Notes under the pieces: model-generated | Told to the model about the DNA's origin: nothing | The model's database searches: none | Seen by the model: the letters and a program-made list of their open reading frames with translations, nothing else | NCBI GenBank assembly: GCA_028565635.1 | Contig: JAOXYB010049046.1 | Location: 1-11,935, forward strand | Origin: Phoronis ovalis | Lineage: Eukaryota > Phoronida > Phoronidae | Length of the DNA stretch: 11,935 bases | Direction of reading: 5' to 3' | Translations under genes and position numbers: made by a program | Part shown: piece after piece, positions 1 through 8,449 of the stretch | How positions within the stretch are numbered: position 1 is the stretch's first letter | How the letters are laid out: every line of letters starts with the position of its first letter

Positions 1-340
1 TTCAGAAATTATAAAATCTGAAAAAGGGGGTGTGTACGAATAATGGAGTTGTACGAATTGAGAAGAATTACCGTACTTTCAAATAACCTATGAGATATTT
101 TATAATAGAACAGATCAAAGACTTCAGATTCTATGTAATGCATATATAGATTTTTTTAACATTAATTTTTGCTTTATTTTCTGCTAAATAATTAATTGCT
201 TAACACCTTAAAAATGTCATTTTATCTATTGTAAACTGTTCTATATATCTAGATATCAAATATTTTGTATGCATATGACATTGACAGCAATCTCTTGTAA
301 GCTCTGCTGGCTAAAAGCCATTTCCAAGTATTATACTTAC
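1..340 (-). other. PMPCA intron 7, partial
   Basis: AT-rich sequence beginning with the GTAAGT donor at 340-335 (minus strand). I translated it in mind for the expected next block of alpha-MPP and saw none, so the acceptor is beyond the window edge. No repeat or other gene seen. Confidence 0.8.
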
Positions 341-619
341 CAAACACAGTCCACCAGTATACTGTGATAAAGATTTATCTAATACTTTTGATCTGTCAAT
401 CAAATCTGGATGTTCCTCCCATATTGGCATTTTCTTTACAAAATACTCTTTTGCAACCTCCACTAATGCTTCGTGTGGCATTCCTACACCAGCTAAAACC
501 ATTCTGTTTGGTGTGTGATGTGTGTTCATAAATGTATACAGTATATTCCTGTCTATCACATCAATGCTGTCAGGGGGACAGATTTTAGGTAAACCTAGTG
601 TGTTGTCTCTGTAGGCAGC
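341..619 (-). CDS. PMPCA: PMPCA exon 7 (last coding exon in the window)
   Basis: 279 nt, codons 210-302, phase 0 at both ends. Acceptor CATTATACAG|GCT, donor TGTTTG|GTAAGT. It begins [18 protein letters not shown] and contains [20 protein letters not shown] and, near the end, [11 protein letters not shown]. The first M16 domain ends about here. The next exon, which should open the linker to the second domain, is not in the remaining 340 bases. Confidence 0.96.
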
Positions 620-3600
620 CTGTATAATGAATACCAAATGAAGGTTACTTATTCTTTGTCTCCAGGTAATTAAAAGCTACAGCTTGCAATACTGTCCAAT
701 CAGAAAAGTCGATAGTTCTAAGCCAAAAATTTTGCAAGGTTCGTACCTCTGATTGATTACCTTTTTACCAGCATTTCACATCAAACAGAGTCATATCCTG
801 ATGTTATGTACATAACTAGCTGCATATATTTACACATCACATCAAGGATGTGTCTATCTTTCAGGTTTTTCAAGGCATCTTAAATAATGCTTGCCGAATG
901 TTTGAAATTTAAAGCAATAAAACATTGCTACAGGCAACTTCAATTCAAGTCAGCGTAAATACGTATTTCTCTGAAGTCTACGTAAATGTCATGACAATAT
1001 GCAAATTGTTTGCAATGATAACACAGCACTCCTCATTTCTAAATTGAAATACCAGTATAAACTTTTTACCAGTAACATGAATGTTTTGTAGTAGATAGCA
1101 AAACTTATTGACAGCACTGCTTGTTTATATTTATATTTACTTACAGCATGTATCATTTCCATAAGCAAGGGCTCAGGATCTGGCCTCATGCTTAAACTCT
1201 CTAATTCAAACTGTATAGCTAACCGACAGTCTTCTAACTGGAAAACAGATAAAGGTTCCTCCATTAATATCAAATATTTATTTTTAGCACAACTTCAAAT
1301 TTATTAAGATTTACTTTTTTAGTAACACAAAGCTCTGTGTGTCCACCGACATCACTGAAGGACATCGTGAGAGAGTCAGTTTCCTTCAACAATGAACCAA
1401 AGTCCAGTATGTAACCAAAGTGGTAGCACAGGAAACAAAAATGAGCAATCTAAGAATAAAATAAGATCTTAGAGAATTAATGAACATACCTCTTCATCAG
1501 AAATTTTTGATCTAAGAACAACTTCTGATAGGATATCAGCTATGTTAGGTAGGCCTTTGATGTCTGCTGATACAGCATGGATTAATGTGTCTCTACAAAT
1601 AAAATAACTTGACTGGTCATAAAATGAACTACAGTATAAACATACATAACATTTGTCTGTTGAACACAACCTCAAAGTTTTAATCTCACCAATGACGATG
1701 ATATAACCAAGAATCCCTTATGGAACCATTGTACCATAGAACAATGAAATATTTTCTATACTTTTGCAAACGGGACATGGTTACAAATGGAGTATACGAT
1801 TTTGATTGTGTTACTGCAGTAACCGTCTACATATTTTAATACTAAATGCACAGTAGGCCTGTTAGTAGATAACAAATAGCAGAGAATGCTCAGTGTCTGT
1901 TGTTACCTGAATCGCAGACTCACTGTACTTACTACTAGCTATATAGACCTGTAAAGTTTAAACATATTGAGTTAGTAGACTTGGACAGTTTGAATTGAAG
2001 GCAAACTTTGTTGTCATATAGCACCTACCTAGATCCCTGACAGTCACATATTCCACCATCATTTTCAAGCACTTGTAAAATCTCATCTCTATTATTGAAT
2101 TTTGTTGTAGACTGTAATTTAAAAAGAAACAAAACAGTTGGTTGATTCTGCGTGGCAAGTAATGGTATTTATAGATTTGGAAAACATCAACACCAAAAAT
2201 ATATATTAATTAAATTTACAATTACTATTTTTAACAGAAGATTTGAGCTACATTCAAAGCTTTTGTTGCCATCTTGATAAAGGGAACAACGCCTGGATGA
2301 CAGTTAGTGCTTCAATTGTATCATACTCAAGAGGTTCTCACTAGATGTTGAGATGTCATTGAAAGCTTAGAATGTATATGTAAAACACAGCTGTCTTCCT
2401 GCTAAAACTACCTAAGAGCATCTTATAATATTGTAAAGTGTCATTTCCTACAAGAAGTGAAATGTGCAACAAAATGATTAACTTACGGTAAATGCTAATT
2501 TCTCCAGGAAATGAGAGATTCCACTAGGATACGCTACTTCGTATCTGGACCCTGAATTTGTGACAACTACAAAATTTCCAGTTATTAATCTTCAACATTT
2601 GAATAAAACATTCTAAAATTGTTCAAATTAATTATCAGTAACACAATCCTGAAACAGCAGAACATTATTTGAGTTATTATTGGTGTTTTTTTTTGGCAAT
2701 TCTTGTTTGCAGTTCTTTTTGTACTGCAAAACTTTTGAGCAAGCGAGGGAGAAAAAACTAAGAAATGCAGTTGCAAAATAGTACATTTTGGAAAAACATC
2801 AATGTAAAAATTTGAAGATTATATTAAAATGTATCTTTCTCTAACCTCAGCAATTGCCATAAATCATGGAGTCTGTTGCGAAAACATCATATAATTATGA
2901 TTGCATAAATGCCTACAATTTCCATAAATTCTGACAATTCCATAACTCTGTAAAGATATTTACAAGAGTCATAAAGTTATGATTTTTTTCTGAAAACACA
3001 TTTTGCTTTCATAAGTCATGATTTACGGAAATATAACTTTTCAATGTTTTCAACAACGGGGCTCTGGTCTACAAAACACTCAACATTCAGTAAGAAGTGT
3101 TATCTAAATTTAAAGAATTGTGATAAGAACTAACAATGACATACCTCCAACTGTGCAAAACTGTCCAAATTTATTTTCTGAAGCAACTGTTAAACCATTT
3201 TCTAAAACAGTTACTTGGGTGTCATAAGTGTGGTTTGTAGGAACTACATATTTCGGTGCTGGAACTCCAGGTAATGCATGATTCAATGGTATATTACAAA
3301 TATTACTATCTGAACCAGTTGCATTGCTGCAGAAGTTTCGCTGAGCATTTTTAGATCTGTAACAAATACAATTCAACTGAGACCATGATAAGGCTCACCT
3401 AAAAACAAGCATCCCTAATAATAACATTGAAAAACAAAGTATTTTAAGCACAGAAAATATTGTAGTCACTACAGATATAGAAATTGCTTTCACATGGTTC
3501 CTGTACATACCAAACTTGTTCATGTTTTTAACAGAGGGAGATAATGAAAAATCTTTAAATTCTGATTGTCGAATGACATTCTATAATCTCATCATGCCAT

Positions 3601-4486
3601 GGCAGTATAAAGTAAATGTCCTAAATCCATTTAAATTAGTTAGCTATGGTACCAACTAGTTTGGTACGACTTTACACTAGCTCCTACCTCTTCTTATTCA
3701 TTGGACATCTTTACCACAATAGTATAATTCAAAAGGTACTTTAAACTTATATATAGATGTTATTTTCATGTTGTACATACTGAAAGAAAGCTGTATTAAT
3801 GGATAGTGGGTAATAAAAACGAGTTTTCTATGTTTTTAGATACTAGGAGTAGGATGTCCGTAGGTGGTTGTACAGGTGGGTTGGAGTTATTGTAAAGTAG
3901 CTCCACTAGTTCTATCACCAATCATGGTTTTAATTTCAATGTTAACACCAAATTACTGTGGTGCAGATATGTACTAGTGTTTAGTGTAAGGAAATCGGTC
4001 ATGTATTAGTAGAATTTCTGCTGCTAATAGAGTGATGCAATAGTCAAAATATAAGATGACTCTTAAAAAACACTCTGTAAGTGCAAGTCTGTTATTACTG
4101 TTATTAGCAGTTTGTGCAAATGACTCACTTTACAAAACGAATGTCAGACACGACTAGATGGACACTTCAATCAAATACAATACCTACTCCAATTTCAATA
4201 ATTGGTTAAGCAAGCGCTAATACTGCTATTACTAATATAGTAACAAGTAATATTCTAGTCTATAGTCTAGTCTAAAAATAGATAAAGCTCAGAGAAGCGC
4301 TTGAGACCCAATAAAACATTTGCCAAACTTCTTTAAGTGCTTGCAATATTTTCTACTTTTGGGTTACCGTAAAGAATAACGCCTTAAGTACATAATAATT
4401 TTACCATATCTGAGATAAAATACACTATACCTGGAATAAATCTTCAAACCATGCTTTCCGAGACGACTATACAGTCGGGAAGCCAT
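341..4486 (-). CDS. PMPCA: Mitochondrial processing peptidase subunit alpha, 5' part (7 exons, continues past the left edge)
   Basis: Alpha-MPP is the non-catalytic, substrate-recognising partner of beta-MPP in the mitochondrial matrix peptidase that removes presequences. The coding join is 4486-4431, 3356-3145, 2566-2487, 2111-2029, 1592-1490, 1237-1145 and 619-341, giving 302 codons in one frame with GT-AG at every junction. Recognisable family blocks in order: [10 protein letters not shown] (47-56), [19 protein letters not shown] (71-89), NSGSRYE (93-99), HFLEKLAF (108-115), GGICDCQ (135-141), AVSAD (about 149-153), DEE (176-178), [28 protein letters not shown] (188 on), RMVLAGVG and QYTGG. 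HFLEK is the degenerate form of the M16 zinc motif HxxEH, as expected for the inactive alpha subunit. The N-terminus has many Arg/Lys and no acidic residue before D35, i.e. a presequence. Compared with the ~525-residue human protein, roughly the last 220 residues, including the glycine-rich loop, are outside the window. No break or missing exon was seen. Confidence 0.96.
620..1144 (-). other. PMPCA intron 6
   Basis: 525 bases between a GTAAGT donor and an ATTATACAG acceptor. Apart from two short perfect palindromes (GTTATGTACATAAC at 803-816, AAATACGTATTT at 957-968) nothing notable is seen. Confidence 0.85.
1145..1237 (-). CDS. PMPCA: PMPCA exon 6
   Basis: 93 nt, codons 179-209, phase 0 at both ends. 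Acceptor TGTTTTCCAG|TTA, donor CATGCT|GTAAGT. It reads [15 protein letters not shown], then [14 protein letters not shown]. The RPDPEPLL and MIH stretches are diagnostic for alpha-MPP. Confidence 0.95.
1238..1489 (-). other. PMPCA intron 5
   Basis: 252 bases, GTATGT donor and TGTTTTCCAG acceptor; the shortest intron here. Nothing else seen. Confidence 0.85.
1490..1592 (-). CDS. PMPCA: PMPCA exon 5
   Basis: 103 nt, completing codon 144 and giving codons 145-178. Acceptor ATTTGTAG|AG, donor AGAG|GTATGT (phase 0). It encodes [20 protein letters not shown] and [14 protein letters not shown], matching the helix-rich part of the first M16 domain of alpha-MPP. Confidence 0.94.
1593..2028 (-). other. 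PMPCA intron 4
   Basis: 436 bases, GTAGGT donor and ATTTGTAG acceptor. No gene or clear repeat apart from a small hairpin-forming stretch near 1725-1745 (CATTGT paired with ACAATG). Confidence 0.85.
2029..2111 (-). CDS. PMPCA: PMPCA exon 4
   Basis: 83 nt, codons 117-143 plus two bases. Acceptor AAATTACAG|TC, donor CTAG|GTAGGT (phase 2). It reads [17 protein letters not shown] and then [17 protein letters not shown] is highly conserved in the alpha family. The Arg codon at 144 is split across the next intron. A longer open frame overlapping this exon on the same strand is in the wrong frame. Confidence 0.94.
2112..2486 (-). other. PMPCA intron 3
   Basis: 375 bases, GTAAGT donor, AAATTACAG acceptor. 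Nothing else recognised in it. Confidence 0.85.
2487..2566 (-). CDS. PMPCA: PMPCA exon 3: degenerate zinc-motif exon
   Basis: 80 nt, codons 90-116, acceptor TTTTGTAG|TT and donor TACC|GTAAGT (phase 0). It encodes [19 protein letters not shown] and a final Thr. H108-F-L-E111-K112 occupies the place of the catalytic HxxEH of beta-MPP; Lys in place of the second His is the normal state of alpha subunits and shows this is not the catalytic paralogue. Too short to be found as a long open frame. Confidence 0.95.
2567..3144 (-). other. PMPCA intron 2
   Basis: 578 bases, GTATGT donor, TTTTGTAG acceptor. It contains the diverged inverted repeat listed separately at 2857-3028. A 63-codon open frame near the acceptor has no family resemblance and is treated as chance. 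Confidence 0.85.
2857..3028. repeat. Diverged inverted repeat inside PMPCA intron 2
   Basis: The left edge reads CCATAAATCATG and the right edge, on the other strand, CCGTAAATCATG (11 of 12 the same). Near the centre lies the palindrome-like GTAAAGATATTTAC (2950-2963), flanked by CATAACTCT on one side and AGAGTCATAAAGTTATG on the other. The arms are otherwise poorly matched and unequal in length. It may be an old foldback or MITE copy. No target duplication was found. Confidence 0.4.
3145..3356 (-). CDS. PMPCA: PMPCA exon 2: end of presequence and first conserved block
   Basis: 212 nt, codons 19-89 plus one base. Acceptor TTGTTACAG|AT, donor GGAG|GTATGT (phase 1). It carries the linker [10 protein letters not shown] and the strand [19 protein letters not shown], near identical to the corresponding stretch of animal alpha-MPP. 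The upstream 30 residues, rich in Asn and Ser, are the variable region after the presequence. Confidence 0.95.
3357..4430 (-). other. PMPCA intron 1
   Basis: 1074 bases separating the presequence exon from the rest, GTATAG donor and TTGTTACAG acceptor (phase 2). No coding signal or family-level repeat seen. Minor items: the near palindrome GGTACCAACTAGTTTGGTAC (3648-3667) and short TCTAGTCTA duplications near 4253-4275. Confidence 0.85.
4431..4486 (-). CDS. PMPCA: PMPCA exon 1: initiator Met and mitochondrial presequence
   Basis: Codons 1-18 plus two bases, starting at the ATG at 4486-4484. It reads [18 protein letters not shown] and then joins exon 2 through a split Arg codon (AG|A). Basic residues R4, R8, K11 and K15, interspersed with hydrophobics and with no acidic residue, form a typical amphipathic import signal. 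The donor is CCAG|GTATAG (phase 2). The start was chosen because this exon ends at a donor of exactly the phase exon 2 needs. Codons 25-29 in exon 2 (R-N-F-C-S) resemble the R-x-F|S type of processing site, so cleavage near residue 27 is inferred. Confidence 0.9.
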
Positions 4487-4534
4487 TGAAAACGAGGGTA
4501 GTTTAAGTTGAAACACTAAGTGTGTTAGAACGCA

Positions 4535-4542
4535 CGACGTCA
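4535..4542 (-). promoter_or_regulatory. CRE-like ATF/CREB site upstream of PMPCA
   Basis: On the minus strand this reads TGACGTCG, seven of eight bases of the palindromic CRE TGACGTCA. It lies about 50 bases upstream of the PMPCA ATG, so it sits in the 5' UTR or core promoter. CRE sites are common in promoters of mitochondrial and housekeeping genes. Assignment is by motif only. Confidence 0.4.
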
Positions 4543-4678
4543 CTCCAAAAGAAATAAACTATTAAATATCACTAAAACAGAAACTATTCAATGAAAGACA
4601 ATAGAGATTTACATTTTCGATAAATCACTGGAACTGGAATATAACTTTTATTTGACCAAGATTTAACTTTAAATGCTG

Positions 4679-4690
4679 TGACCTTGACCT
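4679..4690 (-). promoter_or_regulatory. Estrogen-related-receptor / NR5A type site (AGGTCAAGGTCA)
   Basis: The minus strand reads AGGTCAAGGTCA, which contains a perfect extended half-site TCAAGGTCA, the ERR and NR5A consensus. It points the same way as PMPCA, about 190 bases upstream of its ATG. ERR factors are known to drive nuclear genes for mitochondrial proteins, which suits this target. The alternative is that it is a scrap of a TGACCTTGACCT-bearing repeat, since similar motifs occur in the element at 8112-8651. Confidence 0.4.
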
Positions 4691-4964
4691 TATGGACCGG
4701 CATGGAACAAAGCGTGTTCACTATTATAATCAAAAAAATGTTTCCCCAAACAGATTAACAAGTTCTTGTATTACCAAGATTATGTTGTTTTTACTTTTAA
4801 TTAACACATTGATCATAGCAATTTTTATATTATAATTTAATTACATTTCCTACGCTTCGAAAGTATTTTGTCTCCGTGTATTTTGACTAGCTCTGTCTGC
4901 TAATTAGGTCACATCAATCAGTTTGCAAAGTGTTTTGAGTTCTGGTTTTAACAAGCGCTTTTCA

Positions 4965-5036
4965 ATGGCTCATTTTTGGTGCGAAATCATTGAAGATCGG
5001 AGGGGGTTTACGTTCTTGTACTGTTATAGTAGGTGA
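4965..5036 (+). promoter_or_regulatory. Upstream ORF 1 of the plus-strand membrane protein gene
   Basis: A 23-codon ORF, ATG at 4965 and TGA at 5034-5036, beginning MAHFW. Its ATG has T at -3 and G at +4, so it may be read leakily. Its stop shares an A with the ATG of the next small ORF (TGATG). It is a uORF only if the transcript begins upstream of 4965, which is not shown. Confidence 0.4.
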
Positions 5037-5062
5037 TGAACATTCATCAAGAAATCTTGTGA
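5036..5062 (+). promoter_or_regulatory. Upstream ORF 2, overlapping both uORF 1 and the main start
   Basis: An eight-codon ORF (MNIHQEIL) with G at -3. Its TGA at 5060-5062 shares the A with the ATG at 5062, the probable main start. The three ORFs are in three different frames and are joined by two TGATG overlaps. Confidence 0.4.
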
Positions 5063-5212
5063 TGTGTTATTTCCGTCGATGGAGAAATATGAAGCAAGGA
5101 AAATATTTTATCATTTTACTGGGCATTTTCGGAACATCGGTGACACTTTTTTTATTTGTGCGTTATTTAGAAAGTGAAATTGCACGATTAGATTCTGCCA
5201 ATGTCAGATTAG
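5062..5212 (+). CDS. First coding exon of an unidentified type II membrane protein
   Basis: Fifty codons plus one base, ending at a strong donor (TTAG|GTAAGA, phase 1). Residues 1-14 form a short basic tail (FRRWRNMKQGK). Residues about 15-33 are one hydrophobic helix (YFIILLGIFGTSVTLFLFV). After it comes a stem with leucines seven apart (L36, L43, L50) and I40 and N47 in between, the a/d pattern of a leucine-zipper-like coiled coil. Positive-inside tail, single anchor and coiled stem are the layout of Golgi type II proteins, such as many glycosyltransferases or GOLM-like proteins, but no family can be named from 50 residues. The open frame extends upstream to 4990, but the codon there is TTG, not ATG. 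The candidates are the ATG at 5062 (G at -3) and the in-frame ATG at 5089 (A at -3). Further exons are not found with confidence in this window. Confidence 0.7.
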
Positions 5213-6965
5213 GTAAGATTCTTTATTTATGCTTGAAACCAGCTCCTTTTCAAATCAGTATTTTATTTTAAGTTTCCGTTTAGAAGCATTTTTATGGATT
5301 CTTGAGATAAAACGCTTTAGGAAATTGGTCACATGGGAGATAAAATAAATGTAAACAACGAATCTTCTTAACACAAAATTGAAGTGATTTTATGACTTGT
5401 CTTCTTGTTCTAAAATTATGACTTTTTCATACAGTTAATTCTTAAACTACCCATTTAAATTATAAAAAGGGAAGAAACTTTTTGCTGGATGTATTCTGAA
5501 TATGTTGACATATGTTACAATGCAAATTAAGATGTGTAATTCAGTTATTATTGGGCAACTAATACAAAATGTCAATTATTTGTTCTTTGCTATTATTGTA
5601 TGCATAATGTTTGCTTAACACTTATACTAACTTTTCAAGTTAATTACTACTTAATAAAGAAAAAATCATAAACTAGCTTATATAATTTCTTATTTACTAG
5701 ATAAACTGTTTGCAATTAGTCAGAATAAAATTTTTCCTTTAGACATCCGTGACATGTCACATATTACAAATTCAACGTTCTTTTTTGTATTAAATAAATC
5801 ACATTTATCTACTTGAAACATTATGTGCTGAAAATGTATTTGAGAATTAATACGAAACTAAAAATATTTCATATACTGTGTATTTTAAGTAATTTTATGT
5901 TAATTTGAGTTAAACTATATAAGTAAGTTAAAATTCACGTTGGAAATCTGTATTGAGAATTATAGTGGCTATTAGTCCCTACACAAACAATAAAATATTA
6001 ATTTTCAAATTCTGAAAATTGTTAAATTATCATATACCCTTGTTGATTTTGTTATTTTTGATATCCAGCTTTGTTAAGTCATGCAGTTTATAAATACTAC
6101 CAAATTAAGCTTATATATAATTGTAGGTTTTAAAAGAATTTGAACCATGAGGGAAATGTTTTTTTTTGCGTTCCAAAGTTGGCTATATTACTGTATGTTA
6201 ACTACAGATTATAAAGATGCTCCTTACTCACTTCATAGGGTTACAAAAACAAATGTATCAGTATGCAGATTACCATCTGAGAGGGTAGATAGGGGGTATT
6301 TACTTGGGTATTCATTGGTAGACTAGTGTATAAAAAAGCATTCCTGATCCAGGTTAATAATTTTTGTTTTTGTCAAACAAATTAAATTGCTGGAAGTAAA
6401 AACCATATTGTTATTTGTGTGCTGATATTGACGGAAATCAATATATTGGTGACTTTACAGCAAGGAAAAAAAATTGATGAGTAATTTTCGTTAATACCAT
6501 CAATCTACTAAATTTGTAACCAAAAATTAATTGGATAAAGAAAACAGATAGAATATGCTGCTTTGCCAAAAAAACAGACCTACTAGCTGTGCCAGTTTAA
6601 AAAGTTGATTTCGTGGGATAGGGTCACATCCGTATTTAGGCTGAATGGGTCTATGGACAAGGTACTACACGAATATACCCCAGGTACAATCGTGTATACA
6701 AATATTTAACTTTAATTCGCAAGGTATACACAACAGAACCTAATGTGGTATTTATTCCTTTGCGACATTTATTCCTTTTGCGACTTTACAGCATTTTGAT
6801 TCCAATACATGTCATATTTGTTAACTACAAAAAAGAACTACATGTTTGAGCAAAAACAGTTTAGCTGCCAGGATCAGACCTGAGCCCTGATAAGGTTGAC
6901 GGAAGCAAAAATGCAAATGGTTAATACTATTTCTAATGGAAGGTTGAAATTTCTTTTAAACTACA
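5213..6965 (+). other. Long first intron of the plus-strand gene, proximal part
   Basis: Begins with the GTAAGA donor. It is very AT-rich, and no frame stays open with coding character. A strong acceptor (TTTTTCCTTTAG at 5731-5742) is followed by 24 open codons in the right phase but no good donor. A 17-bp direct repeat at 6751-6784 is listed separately. Nothing else recognised. Confidence 0.6.
6751..6784. repeat. Two-copy 17-bp tandem repeat
   Basis: TTTATTCCTTTGCGACA is followed directly by TTTATTCCTTTTGCGAC, the same word with one extra T. A small local duplication with no clear role. Confidence 0.7.
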
Positions 6966-7077
6966 TTCCTCCATAAGAACAACACGAAAAATATTATTAA
7001 TAAATGATCATAAATCTTTGAAGCATTTCGAAGTATCAAAATAAAATAATAATTTTCGTGTTGTTCTTATGGAGGAA
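6966..7077. mobile_element. Hairpin MITE with perfect 25-bp inverted arms
   Basis: The left arm (6966-6990) begins TTCCTCCATAAG and ends CACGAAAA; the right arm (7053-7077) is its exact reverse complement over 25 bases. Pairing can extend inward imperfectly through AT-rich sequence. The remaining loop is about 60 bases. AAACTACA occurs directly before the left arm (6958-6965) and again at 7083-7090, five bases beyond the right arm. This may be an 8-bp target duplication, the size made by hAT-type elements, if five bases at one end are counted in the element. No coding capacity, so a non-autonomous element is the likeliest reading. Confidence 0.7.
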
Positions 7078-8111
7078 GTACCAAACTACAATGTTGCCAA
7101 GGGATTCATCATGTCTTGTGCATCCTTTTCAAGACAAAGTTGAAGCAAATGTTGGATAAATAAATAAATAAGGTATATGCACCAGTGTGACTGCATGTGT
7201 TCTGTAAATAAATGGTAACTAACCCAAGGTGATCTTTAGGAAAGGGTCATGTAGTAACTACTCAAACTCTTGCATCATAGTTCTGATGTTGACAAAGATT
7301 GTAGGAGGTCTTCTGGAAGACAGAGAAAGTGTTCTAACAAATACATACATTACAATGCCTTTAACTTGATAGATGCTTGCAGTACTCAACCTCTGGGCTA
7401 TTAAAGCATAATCTGTTAATTTTAATCTGGAACATCCATAGAAACATTTTCAAATTGGCACGCTTGATTAGGTTTGGTAACTGAGCTATCTGTTACTTTC
7501 TGCCAGCTAAGGAGACTGTTTAAGTTCCTAAGTTTACCTTTTGATTCAAGTAACAGGCTAAAAAAAGGCTGCATTGATAACTTCAAATTCCTTCAGAATA
7601 TGATACTTGTTTATATTTTTAGCTGTATTCTATTAAAAGTTGCCTGCAGCTAAAATATCTTAATTTTTAACCATCAGCATTATTGATAATCTCTGTATAG
7701 TATTACATGAAAAACATATGGTTGCCATTAAAGAATACTATTTAATTATTACATACTTAGTAGTTAACATATACACTAATTCGACAATGCAGTTTATTTT
7801 CAAAAATGGATCTCTAGATTAATGTTTTAGAAAGTATATCAATTTTGAAAATATAAGTACAACTGAAGTATTAGCTTATGCGGTTTTACTTACGAAGTAA
7901 TATGCTGAACGCCAGTATTACGAAGGTAGATTTGCCGGGAGTATTTTTTACAGAAAACTTCTTTAATACTGAACTTTTACATTAATTATTTTATATTGAA
8001 TTATACTTTTTAAAAAAATCATTGAATCAGTAGTTATTTCGATGCCATTTGAATATCCTGAGACAGACAGTGCAAATACAGTTATAAACTAGATAGCCTT
8101 TTAGCAAAGGC
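7078..8111 (+). other. First intron, middle part
   Basis: No coding exon or RNA gene seen. It contains a short (ATAA)4 microsatellite at 7156-7171 and a small palindrome GTCTTCTGGAAGAC (about 7308-7321). The last 16 bases (8096-8111) form a 6-bp hairpin, GCCTTT/AAAGGC, abutting the repeat element that follows. Confidence 0.6.
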
Positions 8112-8180
8112 AGGGTTGCTCATATTGGCTTTTAGAATGTTAAATGACCTCCAAATTACCTTTCAACATCATTTTTAGAA

Positions 8181-8307
8181 TTTTGACCTTTGACCCCTAA
8201 ATGACCTTTGGACCCCAAGGTCAGCAATGGCCTACCATGGGGATGTCAAACCTCAAATATCATGTCCTTAACTACAACAGACTCGAGATATGGCTTGGTG
8301 AATTTTG
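8181..8307. repeat. Internal direct repeat, copy A, with DR1-type motif
   Basis: It starts TTTTGACCTTTGACCC and ends GAGATATGGCTTGGTGAATTT. Shared landmarks with copy B are CAATGGCCTA, GGGATGTCA, TATCA and GAGATAT-GCTTG. The opposite strand of 8184-8196 reads GGGTCAAAGGTCA, a one-mismatch DR1 nuclear-receptor element, with further AGGTCA half-sites just after it. Confidence 0.7.
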
Positions 8308-8449
8308 TACATCAATAAATTAATTGAAAAGATGCCAAAAACTATAAAAATAAAACCTTTTAGTACCGAAATCTTCTCAAAGATCATCTAAAATACTTCG
8401 TTGTAACTCAATACAATCATTTTAGAACATTTGAATTTTTTTCACAAAA

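Larger units (their letters stand above)
4487..5061. promoter_or_regulatory. Head-to-head intergenic region, probable bidirectional promoter
   Basis: 575 bases separate the PMPCA start (minus strand) from the likely start of the plus-strand membrane protein. Such close divergent spacing is typical of shared promoters of housekeeping genes. No convincing TATA box can be assigned to either gene, and transcription starts cannot be placed from sequence alone. It contains a CRE-like site, an ERR-type site and two small upstream ORFs on the plus strand, each listed separately. Confidence 0.6.

Noticed and set aside
1958-2158. 66-codon open frame on the minus strand
   Set aside because: Covers PMPCA exon 4 but in a shifted frame; the true frame gives the conserved GGICDCQ block.
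2585-2776. 63-codon open frame on the minus strand
   Set aside because: Lies wholly in PMPCA intron 2; residues are an AT-driven mix with no family resemblance.
4990-5061. Upstream extension of the membrane protein frame beginning at 4990
   Set aside because: The codon at 4990 is TTG, not ATG, and the added 24 residues have no family resemblance; ATG codons at 5062 and 5089 are better eukaryotic starts.
5743-5816. Possible terminal exon after a strong acceptor at 5742
   Set aside because: Open for 24 codons in the right phase to a TGA, but there is no good donor or clear polyadenylation context and the residues show no resemblance to a family.
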